DNA of 64,000 nt, taken from positions 15,953,989 through 16,017,988 of the forward strand of contig CM073537.1 of assembly GCA_037074615.1 (NCBI GenBank). Reading direction: 5' to 3'. The DNA is from Leucaena leucocephala. Lineage: Eukaryota; Streptophyta; Magnoliopsida; Fabales; Fabaceae. The notes below the pieces were generated by a model. That model ran no database searches. It saw only the letters and a list, made by a program, of their open reading frames with translations, and had not been told where the DNA came from. The translations under genes and the position numbers were made by a program. This document shows positions 50,571-62,800 of this stretch, piece after piece (within the stretch, counting starts at the first letter, position 1; every line of letters begins with the position of its first letter).

Positions 50571-50583
50571 TTCATGATTGTAA

Positions 50584-50770
50584 TTTTTTTTTAGTTACCC
50601 ACTCAGTTCACCGGAGCTTTACTCCGACTATATCCGGATTCGACCCGCGTCCCGCACCTGACTATAATGGTTGAGTCTCCCAATAGATATTTTTTACGTA
50701 TGCCAAGGCTCGAACTCGAGATCTTGCTTAAGCGATACTGAACTGTTTATTATTTAGACTAACCCATCAG
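50584..50770 (-). mobile_element. tRNA-derived SINE, family 1, minus-strand copy
   Basis: Reverse complement of the family at 17493-17688: B-box-like GAGTTCGAGCC, TGAGTCTCCCAA read in complement, and a T run at 50584-50592 marking the A tail. It is flanked by TGATTGTAA on both sides (50575 and 50771). Confidence 0.85.
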
Positions 50771-50785
50771 TGATTGTAACCTATT

Positions 50786-50974
50786 TTTTTTTTGGTTGTC
50801 CACTCGGTTCATCTAAGCTTTGCCCCGACTACATCCGGATCAGACCCGCGTCGCGCACCTGGCTATGGTGGGTGAGTCTCCCAACGGGGATTTTCTGCGT
50901 ACGCCAAGGCTCGAACTCGAAACCTCGCTTAAGCGATACCGAGCCGCTTACCACTCGGACCAACCCTTGTTGGT
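50786..50974 (-). mobile_element. tRNA-derived SINE, family 1, best-preserved copy
   Basis: Complement reads GGGTTGGTCCGAGTGGTAAGC (A-box-like), CTTAAGCGAGGTTTCGAGTTCGAGCC (B-box-like), then the shared body and an A tail. It is flanked by TGATTGTAACCTATTTT at 50771 and 50975, a clear target duplication. It is less mutated than its neighbour, so it is probably the younger insertion. Confidence 0.87.
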
Positions 50975-50991
50975 TGATTGTAACCTATTTT

Positions 50992-52270
50992 GTTGTGTCT
51001 AGAACCTAGGATGATTCATGGGCTTTGCTTTGGATACCCTTTGGCTTGAAATTAATAAAGAAGATCCTGCTATTATATATATTTGGATTCATTGTATTAT
51101 TTTATGGTTGTCAAATCTGGGATCTTTTATGCCTACAAAATTGTACAACAACTAAATTTATATCACCTGAAACAATGACCATGATTTCAGGTCATGTCTA
51201 AACTGTGGATGCCAAAATACAAACTTGGAAGATTCGGAAAAGATAGGGAGGATGTCAGATTTGAAGCAAAAATTATGACACTTTGAAACAAAAATGGCTT
51301 CTCAATATTTTGCATAGACAATGAAAATTGGTTAAGAATATCTCAAGGTCATCTTATGGGCAAGAAATGGAGGAAAACCTAATCTTGATCGGGTAATCCA
51401 CACATATTACACAATTATAGATTTATCTCTGCAGCTTAAACTAAAATTCAATTTTCACATGATTATAAATCTATTCGTAATTAGTTTATTTTTTTATCTA
51501 TCTGATTTTTTTATATAATTATCTAACTGTATCAAATTTGATAGGTCCAATTAAGGGTAACCTTCTTAGATGTCAAAAAAAGGTAATTTTTTTAAAAATA
51601 TTTTCTGTATTCGCACAAAGTTAAACATGAGACTTCGTATTTAAGTGGTAAAAATCTATTTTATTTAGACCAATGTCTGTTTGGTTTTATCTATTTGGTT
51701 CACTTTATCAATCTTTTATAGATTAATCACAAGTGTTTAGCTAAAAATCTCTAGCTTGACTAGAGTTTGATTATCATCTACATAGATTAATTTTAAACTT
51801 TATTTCATTGTATTCTATTAAGAAGAGATCATATTATAATAAATAATAGAATGTAAAATCACATAATTTAGTTCATTTAAATGATAATAAAATTGTAGTT
51901 AATAGAATGTAAATATCAACCAATAAATATGTAGCTCAACTAATAGAAGATTATTAAATAAATAATCTTAAGTTTAACCTGTAAATATGTTAATATATTA
52001 AAAACATATTCAAATTAATTAGAGTATATGACTTAAAGATGCTAGGTGGAATGTGAAGTTTCATCATGCAATCACTTTATCAATAGGGAAATCCGATTTT
52101 ATGTGATTTGGACTGTTTTTAAATTAGTGAGTAGAAATGATGTGACTCTGTCAGAAGTATTTAAATATTTCTCTTCTAACCACGTCATATTGCTTTTTTT
52201 TGGTAGAAACTAAAAAATATACCCTAATTGATAATTAGAATTAGTAAAATAGGCTCAGCCTTTACAAGAA
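50992..52270. other. Intergenic DNA, no gene seen
   Basis: No coding evidence and no strong repeat. The DNA is moderately AT-rich and leads up to the hAT-like element. Confidence 0.5.
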
Positions 52271-52272
52271 AA

Positions 52273-53465
52273 CAGGGTGGATTTGGGCTGGCAAAAAGTC
52301 AGCCCGTCAAAAAAATGGGCTAGCCCATTTTTTTTTATATGTAAAATTTAATTTGGTTATTAGAATAAGGGAAGGGAGTCAGCCGCGTCACTCTTCTTCA
52401 TTCACGGCTTCAGTGCTTCACTCTTCTTCAATTCTTCAGTCCCATGTCGGCGTCGCTCACGGTCATGGACTCACAGGCTCACGGCTACCCCTGCGGTGGT
52501 CCACTCGTGCGTCGCCACAGCCTCACAGACACGATCACGGCTACCCTTGCTCACAGACACGGTCACGACAAACAAGAAAGCAATGAATATCTAGGTAATT
52601 TGGTGTATGAAGTTTATACTCTAAGACGAAAATCTGAACTGTGTTCTTTACTTTCATTTCTCCTTGTAAATAGAACTAAATATATAGATTCCGAATTTTG
52701 ATCTCAGGCAATCCTGCAGATGGATCCCTTTGATTTGATTCGAAGAGGTGTACCTCCGTAAATTTTAGATCTTTCTTTTGCCTTGGTCAATTTCTCTTTG
52801 ATTCTAAATTTTTATTCTGTTTGATTATTTTTTACTAGGTTTCTTTCATTTGTTTTGTCAAATATTATTAGGCGTTGAATTGTATAAGATCTCTCTATTT
52901 ATGGCTATGGCAATTGGAGGTTCTGTTTAGTTGTGATTGTGCTTTCACTGATTGCTATTTTTGTCTTTCTTGGTTGAAGCTATTATAGTCAAGGTAAAAG
53001 ACAAAAAGAAGATTGGGGGAGCTTATTTGAACTCTGAAGCTATATGTTGCACCCGTGAACTTGCCAATGATGGTTCTTGCAAGGTAGGGGAGGTTAGCAT
53101 CCATGAAGACCCTGATGATCCTAATGGTCCCAAACGTCAGAGCTTCTTGGAAGGGAAAAATCAAGAGACTAAAATGGTTCTCCAATATGTTGAGATAAAT
53201 ACTACTAGAATGTATTACCTGTATTTTATGTTTTGTGATCCTGAATTGAAGGGTACAATAATCAGTGGAAGAACTATTAGAAATCCTAGTTAGTGATGAA
53301 TTATTGTATTAATTATTTTTTTTAATAAAGGTGGCAGGCTAGCGGGCCAGCCCGCCACCTAAAGAGGGTGGGCTCAGGCTGGCAAAAAGCCAGCTCTTTT
53401 TCTGCAGCCCGCCCCTTTTTGGCCCGTGTACTATAGCGGGCCAGCCCGTATTTCCACTTCTACTG
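52273..53465. mobile_element. hAT-like element with captured host gene fragment
   Basis: The left end, CAGGGTGGATTTGGGCTGGC, and the complement of the right end, CAGTAGAAGTGGAAATACGGGCTGGC, are related inverted ends starting with CAG. Both subterminal regions are rich in GGGCTGGC/GCCAGCCC repeats (52285-52325 and 53340-53450). No 8-bp target duplication was found at these borders, so the exact ends are uncertain. The interior carries a GC-richer segment (52380-52580) and a GOST-gene fragment. No transposase is visible. Confidence 0.65.
52970..53295 (+). pseudogene. Fragment of a GOST / lung seven-transmembrane receptor gene
   Basis: A 108-codon open stretch reads like the luminal N-terminal domain of plant GOST proteins, which are Golgi-associated seven-helix proteins. 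Signatures are AICCTRELANDGSCKVGEV, the INTTRMYYLYF block and CDPELKGTIISGRT. Real family members continue with the membrane domain after a WKNP..GYLPG motif. Here the frame ends at RNPS followed by a stop, and no helices follow. It begins without a signal peptide. It sits inside the hAT-like element, so it is best explained as gene capture. Whether it came from cDNA or genomic DNA is open. Confidence 0.7.
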
Positions 53466-53608
53466 ATAGTTTATAGTACTTTAGCCAGTCGATTGGATTC
53501 TAGGTGCACTCGAAACTTTTTAGAGAAGAAATTGGGTTAGCATTATCAATACTTCGGACTGAGATTCACAGTCTCCTTTCAGACAATAATTGTCAGCCTT
53601 CTACAAAG

Positions 53609-55440
53609 ACCTTAAACTTTTCTAAACTTGGTCCAATATTTTGTGCAGCAGAAAATGAACCCAAAGATACCAATTGGCATGAGCAAGCCTGAGTTGCAAT
53701 ATGGCTTTTCAGTTTTAACCAATTGGCACCATCTGCATCCCGGGACGGGTAGAAATCATTTGGCCGAACAATGTTGACCTCCTCAAACTCGTTATCATCT
53801 GAAAACAACAGAATGAGTAAATTACAGATGGAAGAATTTTTCATTATATTGTTCTAGAAAAGCAAAAAGAAACAGTCCTGAGGCTTTATAACATATAGAA
53901 ATCGAATCTTATATTCTGACAAATATAATGAAATTAAACTTCATGTACTATAAGGAAACACTGCCTGTCCAACATATTAAAGAAGGTGAGGCAGCCAACA
54001 AATGCATGCTGAGTTGTATTGTTCATTTAAAAACTACAATCGTGAATCTCAGCTGAATTGAATGTGCATCAGTGAGCACAACAAGTGATGGGAGATACTA
54101 TCGTCAGTCAAAAGGAGTAAAGGATCATCTAAAAGATCATCAATTCAGAAAAATTTCCCTGAAAATGTCAATTAGTACTTAGACAACAGTTGAAAAGTGC
54201 AATTCTATAAGACAAATCATGCATGTAACCAAAATCAATTTGGAACAGAAAGTGAACATTGTTTAGATTGAAAAGCATCATCTTCATCTTTGTGGCCTTA
54301 AACTACTGGTTCCCAAAGTCACACTAGTTGGCAACAAAACAGACATCTTTTTGATAGCTCTTAGCCCATTAGCAACAGGTTCTTCAGTTTCTCTACGGGG
54401 TTTTTTAAAATTAAGTTGTAAACAAGACAACAGATATAGCTTTTCTTTAAGAAGGGGAAGTGGTACAAAGTAGTGAGAGCGAGTAGAGATCTGAAATGAT
54501 TTCTTTATCCAACAACCAGAATAGGGTACTCTTATGCTATTTATATCCCTTGGACTAACTTCTATTCAGTTCTAACTATCTAAATGAAGTCACCACAGGA
54601 TGTGATCATCCTATAATAGTCTGCCACGTATCAGGATGACAGGAAGAAAACGAATAGAATACATATCATTGTCAACCTGAATAATATATAACTAGGAATA
54701 GGAAAGTGTCAACAAGATACAAACCGTGTAAGTTAATTATTTATAATAAGTATGTATTGGTTTTCCTAAAATATCCTTTGTAATTATATGTAATTAATAG
54801 GGATATTATGGGAAAAAAATATAAATTTGAGAGACAAAGTAAATTAAGAATTTATATTTAAGAACATAGTAAATCCTCTTTTTGATATTATATTTGGAAC
54901 CGGAGATAGTATTAACAAACATACATCTTATCCTCTCCTCCCTCTATTATGAAGAAATTGCAAAATTAGATACACACTTGTTTCTTTTCTTGTTCCTTTC
55001 CTAAAACTTTAATTCCTCTCCCAAGCGACTAATATGAAAAAGAAGCACATTTTTCAAACAAATTGCCAACGTCCATAAATATTGTAACCACTTTCCTTCT
55101 TCTATACAACTTCAATTGCTATCATACAAAATGCATCTGAACTCTTAACTGTCAATTGATGTCATATTTCACTTCAAGTTTCCATAGCTTCATTCCAACA
55201 ACGATGCCTTTCTTTTCTACCAATAAATAAACCTCTACCTTCCAGATCATCAGAGCTTTAATATATTTGGATGATTAAAATCAATTTCCACTCTCAGAAA
55301 ACCTCATGCATTTTCAATATAACGATCGCCCGGGTTAAGAACTTAATTCCAAAGAAAATAAAAGAGAAAGGTAACACGCATACCATTTGTTACGCTTCTG
55401 GCGCCTCCTTTTCCTTTTGCGGTGAGCTTTCCAGATTCTG
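53609..55440 (-). CDS. Uncertain small gene, two exons visible, 5' end missing
   Basis: Exon at 55440-55384, preceded by GATTGCAG, reads ESGKLTAKGKGGARSVTN and ends at a GTATGC donor. The exon starting near 53803, after CTGTTTTCAG, reads DDNEFEEVNIVRPNDFYPS and runs to a stop near 53596. The two join in phase. A possible first exon (55745-55685, LRAVTGIAPSRNLNVPTFLG, resembling an organelle presequence) does not join without a stop. It lacks an ATG, and a MITE begins just upstream of it at about 55776. I do not recognise the family. It may be a small organelle-targeted protein broken by the insertion, or my exon model may be wrong. Confidence 0.35.
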
Positions 55441-55775
55441 CAATCCACAAGAAAAGAATTGAAAGAGTCATTCTTAAAAAATAAAATAGTAACAAATAAC
55501 AAAGGAAATCAGTGAAAGGATACGCCATTTTATTTAATGCTTTGGGTTTCAATATGCGTAAAAATTTGTAAAGTCAATCGAGGTTGTTTCAGGAAGATAA
55601 CTCCGCGAGGAAAAAAAAAAAACTGAATTAATTACGTTTTGTGCTGAAAGAAATCAAGGAAATTGGAACTACCAAACGACGTTGGAAATCAGGGATTGCT
55701 TGCCGAGAAAGGTTGGTACATTCAGATTCCGAGAAGGTGCGATACCAGTCACCGCTCTCAACTGTTTTTTTTTAA

Positions 55776-56312
55776 GTGACTGTTTGACACTTAAGGTTTG
55801 AAAATTAATTTTAGGCAAAACTGTGGTTTGAAATTTTTTTACACAAATAGTAATTTTTATCGAGAATTGATTTTGGGCAAAACCTCAGTTTGAAACCTAA
55901 GTTTTGAATAAGCCACTAAAAATAGCTTTTAGTTTGAAACCTAGGTTATGGATTATCCAATTACTATTTTAACCCTACTTTTTCTTACACCCTCTCTCCT
56001 CTCTCTTCTCTTATCTTTTTTTTTCTCTTTCCTCTCTCTTCTCTTATCTCTCTTCTCCTCTCTCCTCTCTCCTCTCTACACTCTCTTCTCTCTCCTCTTT
56101 CTTCTCTATCATCTTTCATCTCTCTTATTTTTAATCATATCATACCCTTTTTGGTAATTTACCAATATAAAAAGTAATTCTACTACTAATCATCCAAACA
56201 TCTTTATTCCCAAAATCTATTCTTCTCAAAATCTATTTTTCCCAAAATCTATTCTCCAAAATCTATTCTTTCCAGAATCTATTCTCCAAAAGCTAATCCA
56301 AACACACCCTAA
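55776..56312. mobile_element. MITE-like element, copy 3
   Basis: The left end is GTGACTGTTTGACAC and the right end CTAATCCAAACACACCC. It shares CCAATTACTATTTTAACCCTACTTTTTCTTA, the CT-rich core (55990-56120) and AATTTACCAATATAAAA with the copy at 437-928. The right arm has tandem CCAAAATCTATTCT units (56205-56290). Confidence 0.6.
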
Positions 56313-56899
56313 ATAGCTGAGTTCGGTTTGCCTCTTTGGTTGAGTGGTCTTTTCATCCCGATATTGAAATTTTTTATAAAAAACTTTAGAAAAAATTGAT
56401 TTGGTTTGTAATTTTCATCCAATTTAATTTTTAAATTTTAATTCATAATTTTAACTGTTTTTTTTATAATTTTAACATTTTAAACGTTATAAAATATATA
56501 ATTTTTTTAAAATATAACAATTAACATTTTAAATGTTTAGATTATAAAGATTGATATATTGAATGAATATTATAATTAAATTAAAATTATAAAAATTATA
56601 TTATACAAAATTAAAATTTATAGATTAAATTATACTCAAGTTAAAATTATATAAATAAAAATATTTATTTTATTTTAATTATTTAATTTTATAAGATATT
56701 TTGTTTACTCATTTCTAATCTTAACACTCTTAATTTTATTAATAAAATATGTCCACTTAAAATTTTAAATATTGATAAGATATTTATCACTATTGATATG
56801 TTAAATTTAATTTTTAAATAATAATTTGAAACTAATGTGTTAGATTATATGTTACAAAATTAAACAACCAAAATGAAATATTTTAGTTTATTTATCTGA

Positions 56900-57120
56900 G
56901 TTTAATTAGTAAAAGAGTGAAACATCGACTATTTAAAATTTTTTCAATTTATAGGGAATACTATTTTATTGTGATTCTAATCATAATATTTAGAAATATA
57001 TCTTAGTTACTGTGTATTTAGATTTATATCTAATAGTAATAGACAATTTATCTGGTCCGATATTAATATTGCTTAAGAATTTTTTTTTTTGTCTTATGAG
57101 CCTAATCTTTTTTTAAAATT
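56900..57120 (+). repeat. Dispersed repeat, family 2, diverged copy 2
   Basis: The same block order as at 34870-35135 (CGACTATTTAAAA, ATTTTATTGTGATTCTAATCATAATATTTAG, AATAGACAATTTATCTGGTCCGATATTAATATTGC) but more mutated. It ends just before the calcineurin-B-like gene leader. The remainder of 56313-56900 is AT-rich with no gene. Confidence 0.55.
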
Positions 57121-57268
57121 TTTATAACAAAAGTGCCAACAATTTTGTAGCCTTACAAAAAAAAATTCCCTCCTGCTTATTTCGTTGATACTTGATATCT
57201 GCGGCTTTGTACCAGGAAACGCAGTTAGGGTCCTTCCTACGTTCCATTGATCTCTGATCTTCAACACC

Positions 57269-59818
57269 ATGGGCAACACTTCCTCTATGCTCACGCAGTA
57301 CGACATCGAGGAGGTTCAGCAACGCTGTAACTACACTTGTAATCCTCGCATTCCCTTCAATAGACGATTCCTTCAAGTTTCACTCTCTTTTTTTTTTTTT
57401 TCACTTTCTGAGCTTTTAATTCGTTGCAATTTCTTGTTTTTGAAGTTACCCAGCAGGAGATTGTTTCCCTGTACGAGAGATTCTGTCAGCTAGATCGCAA
57501 TAGCTCCGGTTTTATTACTTCTGACGAATTTTTGTCCCTACCCGAATTCGCCGTCAATCCTCTCTCTCAGGTTTTTCTCTATCTACATTTTCCTTCTCAC
57601 GATATGAGAAGAGAATGTTTAGTTGTTCCTTCTGTCCATTCTGGTAAATTCATTGATCTTGTGATGTGGCAGAGATTGTTGAGGCTGCTGGATGGATTGA
57701 ACTTCAAGGAATTTGTAGCGTTTTTATCTGCGTTTAGTCCTCGTGCGACCTTACAGCATAAAATTGAATGTAGTGGATCTTTCTCGGTTGCTCGATGTGT
57801 AATTCTTTTCCCCCGCAATTTAATTTTCCTACTGCTGAAATCTTTTTGGGAAATGCTGTTCATTTTGTAGTTATTTTCAAGGTATATGACACGGACTGCA
57901 ATGGAAAAGTGAGCTTCAATGACATGTTGGACGTTCTTCGAGATTTGACAGGACAGTTTATATCTGAACACCAGAGAGAGGTGAGATATTACTGGGAGTT
58001 TCTCCTATTAGACAAAATTCTGTTTTCCTCCTCTGCTTTGTATGGTTTTCTAACGTAAGAAGGAAATAGATCTTTTAGTATCAAGTATTAATCACAGAAA
58101 TATGGATATTCTATTTGTTTATGTATGATTTATGGGTTTATAATTTATCCAATAGAACGTAAAGGGAAACAATTCACTTGAAATTTGTTATTTAAGGGAA
58201 CAGCTTGATAAATCATTATCTGAATGGTAGGGATCAAAATAGGACCGATATTTCTATCTAAAGCTGAAACTGTAAGCAACAGACAACAAGAAACTTGAAG
58301 AGATGTGGTGAAACTTTGGACGAAAGAAGGTCACCTTTCTGAGGCTCTCAACTTTTACATCTAAGGTTTTTTATTCTTAACTTGTACATTTAATTAATAT
58401 GAGAGCAAAATAGTTTTTTATTTTCTTTTTTCTAATAAAAGGGAAGGAGTATTTCATAACTTGCATGTAACATGTCTGTGTCCATTAACAGGATGAAAAG
58501 TGAATGCATTTTTAACCAAATAAATTTTCATGTAAAGTGCCTCAGCTGCCTGCATGAGTCCAGATCCTCCACTGTAAATGATTTATGATATATATGTTAT
58601 GAGTCCTACATTGGGGAACCTCATTAGAGAAGTGAAGTTTATAAATTCAAGAGGCTCTCCCTTCCAATAGGCTAGGTTACTCTCCCTTTTGGACTTATGC
58701 GCATGACTATTGTGCAGTGTGCACCATTAGAGAGCCTCACAAGAGAAATGGGCTTTATAAGTTCAAGGGGATCTTCCTCCCAACATGCTAGATGGGCTCA
58801 TCCTTTGGACTTGTCCTCGTAACAATATAGTGCATAAAGCTTTTTAAGGAAGAGATAGAAAATATTGGAATGTTTCTAAAGAAATGAAATGGGACCTATA
58901 CCCAATTTTTCTGCTAACAGCCTATTCTGTATTATGTTTCCATTGTACCTGGTACAGCAAGTTCTAGCACATGTACTCGAGGAAGCAGGCTATAAAAAGG
59001 ATTCATTGTTGGTCTTGGCTGACTTCATGAAGGTATCAAAACATCTGAAAAATAACATGAGTTGCAGTGTTGAAAATTTTCATTACTTTTGTGTTGAGTT
59101 ATTGTTGGTCAACACTTTAATAGGCATCAGAGACGGTTGATTTGCTTTAGTTTTTCTGTTCTTCTAATGTCAGAAATTTATATATGACTTTTGGTATTTT
59201 AATATCTGATCTAGTAAGCTTCTCTTCATTAGTCTTTTATTCAATTATTTTCTTGTTTTTCTTCAAGCTACCATGCAATTGCTTGTCAAAGATTAAAGAA
59301 AAATGAGGTTGAAGTTCTATTCTTGGTGATTTCTCATGATAATCATTTAATTAGTATGTTCATTTGTCTTGATGATGACACCTATATACTTGGTTGCAGT
59401 AGCTTGAAGTTGGAGGCAACAGTCACCTGCTTTTACTTTCAATTCCATCTATTTTTTCTTTCTGAAACCCAGGTTATAATAATATAAAAAATATTTTTAT
59501 TCAAGTCAATGGGCATGATATTATCCCAATCATAATGGTCTTTCTGGTAATACTTGTAAAGTCATGAATGCTTGTTATTGTTTACTGTTTTTTTGTTTGT
59601 TACAATGAGCACTGTTTTAAAGTATGGTGTTATAAGCGTGCTGGACTCTGCTCATTCACTTTCTGATTAAGGTGTCTTTTGTTCTTGATATTTGTTACTT
59701 GTCACTGCGTCATTGCCATCTTCTTATTTGAAAAATGCAATATTGATGTCCATCCTTTTTTATTCAGATTCTTGGCAACACAGGTTTAAAAATGGAAGTT
59801 GAAGTTCCTGTTGATTAA
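57269..59818 (+). CDS. Calcineurin B-like EF-hand protein (orthologue of Arabidopsis At3g18430)
   Basis: Calcium-binding protein of the calcineurin-B/CIB type; the Arabidopsis member has no well-defined partner that I know of. Exons: 57269-57338, 57446-57570, 57673-57769, 57871-57980, 58958-59032, 59768-59818. All are GT-AG and in phase, giving 175 aa, the family length. The N-terminus MGNTSSML fits an N-myristoylation signal. EF-hand loops: DRNSSGFITSDE at 40-51 (canonical) and DTDCNGKVSFND at 104-115 (last ligand Asp instead of Glu). The second and fourth hands are degenerate, with no full loop. It ends EVEVPVD. Intron 4 carries an LTR-like repeat. Confidence 0.93.
58593..58830 (+). repeat. 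LTR-like repeat with internal duplication in intron 4 of the EF-hand gene
   Basis: It starts TGTTATGAGTCCTACATTGGGGAACC, which resembles the TGT..GTCCCACATTGG start of short plant LTR elements. It contains two related halves: CCTCATTAGAGAAGTGAAGTTTATAAATTCAAG near 58619, and CCTCACAAGAGAAATGGGCTTTATAAGTTCAAG near 58735. Each is followed by CTTCC...TTTTGGACTT-type sequence. There is no coding part. It may be a solo LTR or two nested ones. Confidence 0.45.
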
Positions 59819-62800
59819 CGGTAGCAATTGAATGTGGATTTCTCGAATCTACAACAAGCAAAACCACTCCTGCATTCGTTTTGATTTTGATGTGGGCATT
59901 TCTTGATTCTGGTATTAGTTCTTCGTCTCAGTGGCAGATACGTTTGTTGAGTTTGTAATTACTATGCAACAAAATATGGATAATATGATGCCTTGAGACT
60001 TAGCGTTACTTATACGTCTTATTAATATTACAAGCTGATATATGAGCTGTTTTGCAGTTGTCATGACAAATTTTGACTTTTTACTATGAGTTTTATCTTG
60101 TCCAACGATGATCAGTTCTTTTATTCTTTTTTTTTTCAGAGTATTGTTATAATTATCATTTGTGTTCATCAGTTCAAAATATGCAATGCATTCCCCTATA
60201 TCATCTCACTGTGTGACGCAAACTCGTTTGATGATGGTAATTTCTGGCGTTTGAATTTTGATACATCGAGGACCTCTATATATGAATATTATGGTCCAGA
60301 ATTTCTGGATTTGCCTTTCAACTGGAGTAGCTAGTGTTGGAACAAGACTCTTTCTTCTTGTGGAAAAATTATTCATAGATCCTAAATATCATACTAACAT
60401 TTTAAAGTTCTCTTAAGCATTCATGTAGATGAGAGTTCGAACCCTCTATAAAATTATAATTGGTGTGTGAGTTATGATAAAAAAAAAGTAAATTCTTGTA
60501 AAAATATATTCTTTAATTTCTAAATCATCAACTAGATTTTTAAAATTTTTTAATACATAGTTTAGTTAACAATAGGTGTAGGTCGATCTGACTCATACTT
60601 TCAATTTATTTATTTACAAGATGTAATTAATAATTCTAATCAATGATAACACCTTGATCTTTGAAAGATTTTGAATACCGTAATAGTAATTAATTAATAA
60701 TTTTATTAACTAATTATATGATATTTTAAATTTCTAACTATAATGATGATTCTTAATAATCATAAACTATTTTAATTTTTGAAAGATTTTAAATCCCATA
60801 TTAATCAATAATTTTATTAACTAATTCTGATATTTTAAATTTTTAATCATAATAGTAATTAAAAAATTATAAATAATTAATCAATTATAACTTATTATGC
60901 ACGGAGGAGAAATCTCTAGTTTGTACTAGTTCTTGTAATTAGTCAGATACTTATTCAACTAATAAAACTTGACATAGTTGACAAATGGTTGAGTTCTTTA
61001 AACATGATGTTTAAGTTCGAACTAGGTCAGTGCGCATGGAAAAAATTTTGTTGGGAGTAAAAAAAAGTTAATTACTCCTTAGTCCTTACATTAACAAGGT
61101 ATTATAAATTAGTAAAATTATAATGGATTTTTTTAAATTTATTTTTTATTTTATATAAATAATTATCCTATACTTTTAAGTTATTTGTAAATGACAACCA
61201 TTGTAATATTAATATGTTATACTTTGGCAATAAAGATTAATTAATGACTAAATTATTTTAAAAAAATTAAATATTATATATTATTTATGAACATATTAAT
61301 TAAAAACCATTTTTTTAAAAGAATTCAAAAATCATAGATGTTCACTAAGAAATTTGAAGGTAGTCTTTGGGAAGTTTTTAAGAAGGTATAGAATAAGTTC
61401 AGGGGACTAAAGGGTTTTTTTTATTTTTTATTTTTTATTTTTTAAGTATATATATTCTTCTATTAGAAATAATTTATTTCGAGAGAAACTTTTAAACACT
61501 AAATACTAAATATGAAACTTTTCTTCAAATTAAAACTAAATGAACAAAAATACAAAATCAACCAAAGTCCAAAAATTGATTAAATAGTTTGACATGTGAG
61601 TTGAAGGAACCGCCTTATTTAATTTATGGTTAAGTGAGTCATATCGAGTAAAAAAAATATCATTTTGTAATTAAAACTCAACCCATTTATAAAAAAAAAC
61701 TACATTAAATGGACTGGCCAACCAGGTTTAGTCTATATTCTTAATTCTTAATTCTAATCTTTTAACATCTTAAGACAATTTTTTTTCTTAATGAAATAGC
61801 TTAAATTAAATAAAAATTACTCATTTTCCCAATAAACTTATTAAATAATTCTAGCTGGACTTATCCTTATCAACAATCTTTCGTTTTGGTCGCATCAGCA
61901 CATTCAAAATCAAATATTTATTAGCAATAATATTTGTTATTAATGTAAGTTAATGATTTTTAAATTAAAAAATTAAAATAAATATATCTTGAAATAGCAA
62001 AAGAATTATTCAAAGGCCACTTGTTTGTACGTTAAAAGGTCACTTGTTTTAATTCTGAGATGTAACTTGCTCTGTGTGCATAGGTAGGACAAAGATATAT
62101 AAATAGAATATTTAGGTAGTTTCTCTTTGATATCACCCTTTAGATTTTTGGTTTCTTTGGCAATTTTTTACGGTAAGATGTGAAAGTTAGGATCATAAAA
62201 ATTGCTTCACAATAATCCATCTAAATTAGTCAACAATAATATTGAAAAAAATTATAATTTATTTCATTATATACATTTTACAATATCTTTTTAAAATATG
62301 AATCCAACTAAATCTTTTATTTGCACAAAAAAAAAAATATCAATGCAATGGAAGTGCCTGTTGTATTTAACCTCATTGTAGACCATTGCAATGAGCTTAG
62401 TTGGAAGTGATTTATTTAATTATGCTATTATTCTCTAAAACTTATCTTAATTCTTACTTGAGCCTATGTTTTTACATTGGATATGGTAGAAATGATTGAA
62501 ATTTATTTCATTAGCTAATTAGCCAAAGGCCAACTCTCAATATGATAATCTATCATTCTATTGCTTAACCCTTTGATACATATTCTCTTTATTTCTTGAG
62601 CCTATAATGAGTTATAGACAAGGTTTGAAAAAGTCAAATCCTTAATGATTCCATGATTAAGTTTTGAAAAACTCCTAGGTATGCTACATCTTAACTGAAT
62701 TCTTTCTAGTTAAAGAATCACTATTTGTTGCTCTAAAATAATTAAGAGACTCTTTGGACAAAAATTATTATTATAAATATTTTTTTATTGTGCTGGCTTC

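Noticed and set aside
52353..52701. His/Thr-rich ORFs in the left part of the hAT-like element
   Set aside because: They arise from repeated CTCACAGACACGNTCACG-type sequence and overlap in different frames, so they are not a protein signal.
60086..60334. 82-aa ORF downstream of the EF-hand gene
   Set aside because: No homology recognised. It lies just past the gene in probable 3' UTR or spacer.
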